NCBI GenBank assembly: GCA_905193485.1
Contig: CAJJOX010000093.1
Span: forward strand, 1-8,196
Reading direction: 5' to 3'
DNA length: 8,196 nucleotides
Source: an uncultured Porphyromonadaceae bacterium
Lineage (GTDB): Bacteria > Bacteroidota > Bacteroidia > Bacteroidales > Muribaculaceae
Shown here one piece after another: positions 1-5,395 of the stretch. How positions within the stretch are numbered: the first letter of the stretch is position 1; each line of letters starts with the position of its first letter. The position numbers were made by a program, and so were the translations under genes. Below the pieces are notes generated by a model. It worked only from the letters and a program-made list of their open reading frames with translations. It was not told the DNA's origin and ran no database searches.

Positions 1-1678
1 CGGATATGGCTATGAATGCGGAGCGGCGGAGGGTCAGAAGATCCATGTCGCACCTGCCGTCGCAATAGATGAATTCACGTATCTGCCTGCGGTCTGACGA
101 TATGTCACGCATCGTTATTTTTTTCAGTCTTATGCCGACGGTCAGTGTCGAATCGTCGACCGCCACATCCTCTTCCCCCTGATTGACAGGTGGAAAATCC
201 GGATCGGGGATAATAGGATTCTTTATATCCGTAACCATTGTGTCGATCTCCTGAGGGAATCGGGCTGCGGCTCGTTTTGAAGAACGGCGCCGCAGGATTA
301 TGGAGTTGGGCTCATATTCATAATCCGTGATCACTCCTGTAGCGGACACAGTGCATCTGAGTGCGCATGATGTAGCGAAACTGAAGTCCGGCAGACGGCG
401 CGGATTGAGGGCGGCTGTCTGCGGACTTATCACCGAGTAGTATGTGTAAGGGGCATGTGCCGGAGCGTTGGGATAGTTGAACAGATCACCGACATGGTGA
501 TGCGATTCGGTATGATAGACAAACTGCTGACGGTCGATGACAACGCCGTCGGAGCCTGCGATGCTGATCTCCGTGAGTTTACGGCGGGGGCTGTCGTCGC
601 CGCTCAGCGATATGCTTCTGACCGTGCTGCCGGATGAATCCTTAAGAATCATACGGCTGATGAACAGCCGGCGGGTAGCGGCGCTGTCATAACAGAATTC
701 CACTGTGGCTGTGCGCGAAACGATACGCAGCGGTATCCGTGAATCTAAGAATGTCGTGCTGTTGATGGAATAAGTCATGCCCGAGCCGAGGTCGGGGGCG
801 GAGAGCCATGTGGTCCCTGAACTGCCGAACGTGTCGTGCCGGATCGTACGGCTTTCGGCGGGGCGGTTGTGGTCGCGTGTCCAATCCGGCATTACCGAAT
901 ATTCTATCCGTATGGTATCGCGCCCTTCCGGTGTTATTATCCGGCTCAGATACCACGCGGCTACGGCCTGATAGCCCGGATTCCCTGAAACAGGATACAC
1001 GATGGCCGGCAGATAGCGGTATTCCACATGCTCACGTTCGGTGAATTCGTATTTCGTGCCGTCGGGAGTGGTGATGCGGAAATCGCGCACGCCACGGCTC
1101 TCTTCGCCGATAAGCTCTATCCTGTTGTTCGTGGCCGGGAGCTGGATGATGTCGCCGCCGCGGATCACGAACCGGCCCGAAGCGCCGGGGCAGTCATAGG
1201 CATAACGGTCGAGCGTGGCGTCGGCACGATAGTCTGTAAGATCCGTTATATAATCCACATCGGCATCTTCCGCCCGCCGCAGCTCGAAGCGCCTGTATTC
1301 GTCGGGCAACCCCATGATGGTGCGGCTGACGGAGCCGGCGCCGGTCAGCTTCCACCCAAGACCGATCCATCCGGGAAGCTCGTCGGTGGTGAAGGCCCCT
1401 ACGCGGTAGGTCAGACCTATGCGCACCGGATAAGCTCCGACCGACCATTCCAGCAGCGGATAAGAGAGCGTGGCCGTGCCTGTCGACAGATCGACTTCGG
1501 CCTGATGCACCGGGGGCAGCGTGGCCGCCTCCGGCGACGGCGCCACGGCAAGCTCATCGGCCGTCATGGCCGGCCAGAAAGGCCGTGCGCCGCCATCTGC
1601 CGCATCCTGCGCCCCTGCTGCTGCAGAATACAGCAGCGACAGCATCAGCGCGATGATTATGTGGCGATAGCGTTTCAT
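1..1678 (-). CDS. RHS/YD-repeat-like secreted protein, N-terminal part (C-terminus beyond left edge)
   Basis: An open frame runs on the minus strand from ATG at 1678 to the left edge without a stop, giving 559 codons of a longer protein. Residues 1-24 form a signal peptide (basic start, hydrophobic core, AGA|Q cleavage site). Residues about 58-127 carry the signature seen at the front of Bacteroidota RHS-like proteins: an STGTATLSYPL strand, a GLTYRVGAFTTDELPGWIGL stretch, then GWKLTGAGSVSRTIMG. A beta-rich shell-like region follows, with a PDGTKYEFTE motif and repeated 'ITPEGRDTIRIEY' type strands. In this family the YD repeats and a variable C-terminal tip lie further downstream, here outside the window. 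The start lies 2 bases after the stop of the upstream gene, so the two are probably co-transcribed and translationally coupled. The family assignment is fairly sure; the exact role (surface shell, adhesin or toxin carrier) is unknown. Confidence 0.82.
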   Translation of the reverse strand, partial: MKRYRHIIIALMLSLLYSAAAGAQDAADGGARPFWPAMTADELAVAPSPEAATLPPVHQAEVDLSTGTATLSYPLLEWSVGAYPVRIGLTYRVGAFTTDELPGWIGLGWKLTGAGSVSRTIMGLPDEYRRFELRRAEDADVDYITDLTDYRADATLDRYAYDCPGASGRFVIRGGDIIQLPATNNRIELIGEESRGVRDFRITTPDGTKYEFTEREHVEYRYLPAIVYPVSGNPGYQAVAAWYLSRIITPEGRDTIRIEYSVMPDWTRDHNRPAESRTIRHDTFGSSGTTWLSAPDLGSGMTYSINSTTFLDSRIPLRIVSRTATVEFCYDSAATRRLFISRMILKDSSGSTVRSISLSGDDSPRRKLTEISIAGSDGVVIDRQQFVYHTESHHHVGDLFNYPNAPAHAPYTYYSVISPQTAALNPRRLPDFSFATSCALRCTVSATGVITDYEYEPNSIILRRRSSKRAAARFPQEIDTMVTDIKNPIIPDPDFPPVNQGEEDVAVDDSTLTVGIRLKKITMRDISSDRRQIREFIYCDGRCDMDLLTLRRSAFIAIS

Positions 1679-1680
1679 GA

Positions 1681-2700
1681 TCATCTCAGCGTTATTTTTT
1701 CGGTTATGCGCCAGCCGACGCCGCTGACGCTCACGAGATATTCTCCGGGCGGAAGAGCCGATGTCGGGATTGATACGGCAACACCTGCGTGCGCCTCGAT
1801 AACCCGTCCCGCGATGTCGCACAGCACCACCTCCGCCGGGGCGGCCTCCGGAGCTACGGTTATCTCTATCTCATTGTCGCTGACTGTTATGTCCGCATTT
1901 CCGTCGCCGAGTCCGACAGGTGCATGACGGTAGTCGTCGCAGTCAGCTTCACCGTAGCGCTTCAGTCCGTAAACAGGAGCCGGTCCAAAGCCCGCAGCAC
2001 GGAATATGCGAGTGGATGGCACCTCTTCTGCGACGGAGGCGTTTTCGCCCGGCGGGAAAAGATATGCTCTGTATGCCGTGGCGTAGCCTTCTATGGATGC
2101 CGACGTTTCTATCGCTATGGGACAGCGGGCCGCCGCCGAAAGCCAGTAGCGCTTTGATGCGTGTGCCTGCATCCGCACGGAATCCGTAGTGATCATCACG
2201 CCCCTGAATGTCATCTCGACAACGCTGACGTCAGTAAGCGTATCGCCGGGAGCCGTTATGGCTCTGTGGCCTTTCGACAGCGTCTGATATGTGACACCCT
2301 CAACAGACAGCCGCTGCGACAGGTCTATGCCGAGAATACCCTTCAGGCTGTCCGAGGCGTTTTGCCCAAGGAGAATGCTGTCGAGAGTGCACCGCCACCG
2401 ACGCCCCTCGACTGCGATGAGCCGGACACTTCCGCCACTTATGGCATAGTCACTTCTGACGTGTGGAAGCGCCTCCATTATAAGTGTGTCACCTGAGGCC
2501 ATATATCCCCCGGAGATTTTTCCGACCACCTCGGCAGTTGTGAAATCCCATGTTACGTTATTCCCGGCACTGTCGGCTTCCGGAATGCCCGAAATCTCCC
2601 ATCCGTGGATAGTGGCGCTCCGTATCTGCGCCGTGACAACCGATGCGGCGGCCAATATCAAGAACGATGCGATTGTGATGATTCGGGACAGAAACTTCAT
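1681..2700 (-). CDS. Secreted protein with T9SS type A-like C-terminal sorting domain, function unknown
   Basis: This 339-residue protein starts with a clear signal peptide (residues 1-24, cleavage near VVTA|Q). Residues about 27-230 form a beta-rich domain I do not recognise; it contains the GNNVTWDF motif seen near the start of many exported Bacteroidota proteins. The last ~69 residues (about 271-339) match the pattern of type IX secretion type A sorting domains: a DIAGRVI strand, then LPPGEYLVSVSG and a closing ITEKITLR. The protein is therefore probably exported to the cell surface or released. It is the first gene of a minus-strand operon with the RHS-like gene 2 bases downstream, so the two products probably work together, for example as an accessory exported with the RHS shell. 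A promoter lies about 64-95 bases upstream of its ATG. The export call is firm; the specific function is unknown. Confidence 0.8.
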   Translation of the reverse strand: MKFLSRIITIASFLILAAASVVTAQIRSATIHGWEISGIPEADSAGNNVTWDFTTAEVVGKISGGYMASGDTLIMEALPHVRSDYAISGGSVRLIAVEGRRWRCTLDSILLGQNASDSLKGILGIDLSQRLSVEGVTYQTLSKGHRAITAPGDTLTDVSVVEMTFRGVMITTDSVRMQAHASKRYWLSAAARCPIAIETSASIEGYATAYRAYLFPPGENASVAEEVPSTRIFRAAGFGPAPVYGLKRYGEADCDDYRHAPVGLGDGNADITVSDNEIEITVAPEAAPAEVVLCDIAGRVIEAHAGVAVSIPTSALPPGEYLVSVSGVGWRITEKITLR

Positions 2701-2763
2701 GGCAAGGAGAGATGCGGGGCTTTCGTGATCGGGCGACAGACCGGAATCTTAACCCGGCATATG

Positions 2764-2795
2764 CAAATTAAACGCTTTTCCGCCTCTTTTGCAAA
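2764..2795 (-). promoter_or_regulatory. Bacteroides-type promoter for the minus-strand RHS operon
   Basis: Read on the minus strand, TTTG (2792-2795) is followed after exactly 20 bases by TTAATTTG (2764-2771). This matches 7 of 8 positions of the Bacteroidota -7 element TAnnTTTG at the canonical spacing. Transcription would start near 2757, leaving a leader of about 55 bases before the ATG at 2700. Confidence 0.6.
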
Positions 2796-2843
2796 GTTTA
2801 AATCGTTTTTATGCATTTAAGCCGATTATTTTTTATTCTGTGA

Positions 2844-2878
2844 TTTGCATTGGACTACAGATTATTTTCTTATTTTTG
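2844..2878 (+). promoter_or_regulatory. Bacteroides-type promoter for the radical SAM operon
   Basis: TATTTTTG at 2871-2878 is a perfect TAnnTTTG -7 element. The nearest TTTG (2844-2847) is 23 bases upstream, slightly longer than the usual 19-21; a weaker ATTG (2849-2852) lies 18 bases away. The predicted start near 2884 leaves a very short leader holding GGGAGG (2885-2890). Confidence 0.55.
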
Positions 2879-2884
2879 CGATAC

Positions 2885-2890
2885 GGGAGG
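2885..2890 (+). promoter_or_regulatory. Ribosome binding site that decides the start of the radical SAM gene
   Basis: GGGAGG lies 10 bases before the ATG at 2901 and only 3 bases before an out-of-frame ATG at 2894. The spacing and the radical SAM reading frame both favour 2901. A strong Shine-Dalgarno-like site is notable here because the other genes in the window show none. Confidence 0.5.
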
Positions 2891-2900
2891 CACATGAAAC

Positions 2901-3524
2901 ATGAAAAGACTTCAGGCAAGGATAATCGGGATTTCGCGACATCGTCTGACGACGGATGGTGACGGCGTGACAACGCTTGTCGCTTTTCATGGTTGCCCGC
3001 TCCGATGTCGTTACTGTCTGAATCCGCAATCGCTGGGTGATGATAGCTTATTTGCGGATTACACTCCGGAATCGCTATATGATGATGTGCGCATAGACGA
3101 GCTTTATTTTATCGCCACAAACGGAGGCGTGACTTTCGGCGGAGGGGAGCCGTGTCTGCATCATGAATTCATACGGCGGTTTCGCGAGCTTTGCGGGTCT
3201 TCCTGGCAACTGAATCTGGAAACATCGCTTAACGTGACGACAGACAAGGTGAAGGCTCTGTTGCCTATAGTCAATAGCCTGATTATCGACATCAAGGACA
3301 TGAATCCCGAGATATACCGAAACTACACCGGACAAAATAATTCACTCGTTATGGAAAACCTTCGGTTTATAGCCGAGTCGGGTCGCCGGCAGGATTGTCT
3401 GATCCGCATTCCGCTGATTCCTGAGTTTAACACCGATGTCGACCGTGCGGCAAGCCGTGCCGCACTCGAAGATCTCGGTTTTGATTCCTTTGATTTATTC
3501 ACATACCAGATACGCAGACATTGA
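2901..3524 (+). CDS. Short PflA-like radical SAM protein
   Basis: This 207-residue cytoplasmic protein has the CxxxCxxC cluster that binds the SAM-coordinating [4Fe-4S] (C32, C36, C39, in FHGCPLRCRYCLNPQ). It also has a GGGEP motif (80-84) for the SAM amino group. Other stretches are typical of pyruvate formate-lyase activating enzymes: a DGDGV segment before the cluster (compare DGPG), a DIKDMNPEIYRNYTGQNN stretch near residues 132-149, and a later RIPLIPEFN strand. It lacks the last ~40-50 residues of PflA, ending just after a predicted late barrel strand, and has no ferredoxin insert. Family members make a 5'-deoxyadenosyl radical and install a glycyl radical on a partner enzyme; no such partner is visible here. 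It is the first gene of a tight operon whose next gene starts 2 bases after its stop. The radical SAM call is firm; the substrate is unknown. Confidence 0.85.
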   Translation: MKRLQARIIGISRHRLTTDGDGVTTLVAFHGCPLRCRYCLNPQSLGDDSLFADYTPESLYDDVRIDELYFIATNGGVTFGGGEPCLHHEFIRRFRELCGSSWQLNLETSLNVTTDKVKALLPIVNSLIIDIKDMNPEIYRNYTGQNNSLVMENLRFIAESGRRQDCLIRIPLIPEFNTDVDRAASRAALEDLGFDSFDLFTYQIRRH

Positions 3525-3526
3525 CT

Positions 3527-3742
3527 ATGGCACGAGGAAAACAGACATGTAGGATATTGAAAGAGATCCGCCGGAAGATAGCGGAGGCTAACGACATAGA
3601 GTATGTAACGTCGGAATGCCGCTACAAAGGCGATTGTCTTGGCACGTGTCCCAAGTGTGAGGCTGAGGTGCGCTATCTGGAACAGCAGCTCCAGGCCCGC
3701 ACACTTGCAGGCAAAGCCATTGCGCTTGCCGGCATCTCCGCC
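3527..3742 (+). repeat. First copy of direct repeat encoding the Cys-motif/TM module
   Basis: The first 72 codons of this gene align without gaps to the first 72 codons of the next gene (4354-4569). By eye I count 33 mismatches in 216 bases (about 85% identity) but only 7 amino-acid changes. Most differences are third-position, indicating an old tandem duplication kept under protein-level selection. Confidence 0.85.
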
Positions 3743-4351
3743 GGCGTGATGCTTATGACCGGATGCGGAAGCACGCCGTCGGAACAAGCAGGAAACAGGC
3801 CGAGTGAAGCCGTGCAGGATGACATCGAGATTCCCGCAGCTCAAGAAGACACGCTTGACTCCATGGAAGAAGGCGAATTGCCTTGCCTTGATACAGTGTC
3901 GGATGCCGCACGGGGTTCGCGCGGCGTTAAGGGCAGGAATATTCCTGATGGGCTTATGCCGATTGCCGGCGAATTGTCATCGCCGGAGGATGTTAAAAAG
4001 GAAGAAGCGCCAAAGCCTCCGACAGATGATGATCTCATATTCGGGAGCATTGAACAGGATCCTCAATTCCCGGGTGGCCAGAAAGCATTGCTTGACTGGG
4101 TTGCGCAGCATATAGTTTATCCTGAGGATGCGTTGGCCGATTCAATACAAGGTCGTGTGACTGTGCAGTTTGTGATAGATAGCCTGGGGTATGTGGGTGA
4201 AGTGAAAGTAATGAGGGGAAAACTCGAATCTCTTGATATGGAGGCCGTGCGCGTGGTGAAATCGTTGCCGCGTTTTACTCCGGGAAAGATGAATGGCAAA
4301 CCGGTTAATACGTGGTACACCTTGCCTGTTATATTTAAACTGAAAGACTGA
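3527..4351 (+). CDS. Cys-motif membrane protein with TonB C-terminal domain
   Basis: This protein has 274 residues. I place the start at ATG 3527 rather than an in-frame TTG at 3521, because the paralogue downstream starts with the same MARGKQTC and at the same 2-base distance from the preceding stop. Residues 1-58 are charged and helical with C8 and a C31-x5-C37-x3-C41-x2-C44 motif (CRYKGDCLGTCPKC), then a probable coiled segment (YLEQQLQAR). Residues about 61-79 form one hydrophobic segment, so the Cys module should face the cytoplasm. An acidic, proline-containing linker (83-175) leads to a TonB_C domain (about 178-273; QFPGGQKAL, GRVTVQFVID, MNGKPVNTWY). TonB proteins carry energy from ExbB/ExbD to outer-membrane receptors, but neither partner is encoded here. 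A lipobox-like LMTGC ends the hydrophobic segment. Domain calls are sound; the role of the Cys module is unknown. Confidence 0.82.
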   Translation: MARGKQTCRILKEIRRKIAEANDIEYVTSECRYKGDCLGTCPKCEAEVRYLEQQLQARTLAGKAIALAGISAGVMLMTGCGSTPSEQAGNRPSEAVQDDIEIPAAQEDTLDSMEEGELPCLDTVSDAARGSRGVKGRNIPDGLMPIAGELSSPEDVKKEEAPKPPTDDDLIFGSIEQDPQFPGGQKALLDWVAQHIVYPEDALADSIQGRVTVQFVIDSLGYVGEVKVMRGKLESLDMEAVRVVKSLPRFTPGKMNGKPVNTWYTLPVIFKLKD

Positions 4352-4353
4352 TT

Positions 4354-4569
4354 ATGGCACGAGGGAAGCAGACATGTAAGATATTGAAAGAGATACGTCG
4401 TCAGATAGCTGCGGCTAACGATATTGAATATGTGACGTCGGAATGCCGCTACAAGGGCGATTGCCTCGGTACGTGCCCCAAGTGTGAAGCTGAGGTGCAC
4501 TATCTGGAGCAACAGCTCCGCGCCCGCACGTTTGCCGGTAAAGCCGTTGCCCTTGCCGGGATCTCGGCG
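4354..4569 (+). repeat. Second copy of direct repeat encoding the Cys-motif/TM module
   Basis: This is the partner of the repeat at 3527-3742. Similarity stops in the hydrophobic segment; beyond it the two genes encode unrelated C-terminal domains. The intergenic join is also alike (stop TGA, two bases, ATG) in both places. Confidence 0.85.
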
Positions 4570-5292
4570 GCTGCTCTGGGTATGTTTATGCCGTTACAAT
4601 CAGGCGCGCAGGTACAGGATGTGGCAGATGTGCCTTTGCCGGAAAGCGCACGGAAAGATGCGGACACGATTACTGTAAATGGTGTAGTGGCATGTGCGGA
4701 AGGCACGGCAGCAGATGGAACGGTTTTGACGGAACCATTGGCCGGAGCTATAATTGTCAATCGTCGCACGGGCCAAGGTACATATGCCAACATTAACGGT
4801 GAATTCTGTCTGTTGGCATGCATCGGTGACTCATTGGAAGCGAGTTATGTGGGTTGTGAAACGCAAGTGGTCGTGGTAACAGAAAAAAATATGACGATCT
4901 TGTTGTCCACTCAGGGTAATATAGAAGCCGTGATCGCAGGTGGGGTGACTTTTGTTCCGCGCGAGGAAAATCATTATATAGACCTTGATGTGGTCGATGA
5001 AAATGGTAATCGGATAGATGCCAGTGATGTCAGTGTGGAGCGGATATGGATTGATGAAAATGGTGAAGCAGATACAGTTTCCATATATATTGAATATTTT
5101 GATGAGGCGCATCCATGCAGGATATATTGGAACCATGTCTATGGTATGACAGATGAAAATGGTAATCCTTTAAAAGAAGCGACATTGCGCATTGAAGCCG
5201 AGGATTATGATGAACCCGTCGTGATCAAAGTGAAATATCCCAAGCACACTGCAAAACGAACGATTAAATTTAAGCGTAAAAAGACAAAGTGA
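4354..5292 (+). CDS. Cys-motif membrane protein with carboxypeptidase regulatory-like domain
   Basis: This 312-residue protein repeats the N-terminal module of the previous gene: about 90% identical over the first 72 residues, with all five cysteines kept (C8, C31, C37, C41, C44). A hydrophobic segment (about 61-80) is followed by SGAQ, which could be a membrane anchor exit or a signal-peptidase-like site. Residues about 106-185 resemble the carboxypeptidase-D regulatory-like beta-sandwich (VNGVV, EPLAGAIIV, GTYANINGEFCLL, GDSLEASYVGCETQ), a domain common at the front of SusC-type receptors and in surface proteins. The rest is acidic, with three DENG motifs (about 215, 234 and 267), and ends in a strongly basic tail (FKRKKTK). 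The gene starts 2 bases after the preceding stop and ends the operon before a strong hairpin. I do not recognise a specific function; a periplasmic binding or scaffold role is only a guess. Confidence 0.8.
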   Translation: MARGKQTCKILKEIRRQIAAANDIEYVTSECRYKGDCLGTCPKCEAEVHYLEQQLRARTFAGKAVALAGISAAALGMFMPLQSGAQVQDVADVPLPESARKDADTITVNGVVACAEGTAADGTVLTEPLAGAIIVNRRTGQGTYANINGEFCLLACIGDSLEASYVGCETQVVVVTEKNMTILLSTQGNIEAVIAGGVTFVPREENHYIDLDVVDENGNRIDASDVSVERIWIDENGEADTVSIYIEYFDEAHPCRIYWNHVYGMTDENGNPLKEATLRIEAEDYDEPVVIKVKYPKHTAKRTIKFKRKKTK

Positions 5293-5327
5293 TATGTCCG
5301 CATGGTCGTAATATTCTCTGATGAATG

Positions 5328-5384
5328 ATAAAACGAAATCGCCGTGAGTCCCGGATGAGGGGATTCGCGGCGATTCCGTTTTAT
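5328..5384 (+). terminator. Bidirectional terminator hairpin between convergent genes
   Basis: The left arm 5328-5352 and right arm 5360-5384 pair over 25 positions around a 7-base loop. There is one A/C mismatch (5336/5376) and two G-T wobbles on the plus-strand transcript. The core is AATCGCCG against CGGCGATT, flanked by ATAAAACG against CGTTTTAT, so each strand's transcript ends the stem in a short T run (CGTTTTAT). It lies 35 bases after the stop at 5292 and 11 bases after the GH84 stop on the other strand, as expected for a shared terminator. The weaker U tract means termination strength is inferred. Confidence 0.8.
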
Positions 5385-5395
5385 GGGTGCGGATG

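Noticed and set aside
1028..1927. 299-codon open frame on the plus strand
   Set aside because: It lies opposite the RHS-like gene and spans the junction with the T9SS cargo gene. Its translation is Arg/Ala/Pro-rich without domains, while the minus strand has signal peptides and recognisable motifs. It is a shadow frame in GC-rich DNA.
2894..2896. Upstream ATG of the radical SAM gene
   Set aside because: It is out of frame with the radical SAM protein and only 3 bases from the ribosome binding site. It could at most encode a short leader, for which there is no further support.
3521..3526. Alternative TTG start for the TonB-like gene
   Set aside because: It adds only two residues and overlaps the preceding stop. 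The paralogue starts at the ATG equivalent to 3527 with the same spacing.
3323..3844. 173-codon minus-strand frame, and the similar one at 4117-4512
   Set aside because: Both are antisense to the two paralogous Cys-module genes. They resemble each other only because the coding strand is duplicated, and show no domain or start signal of their own.
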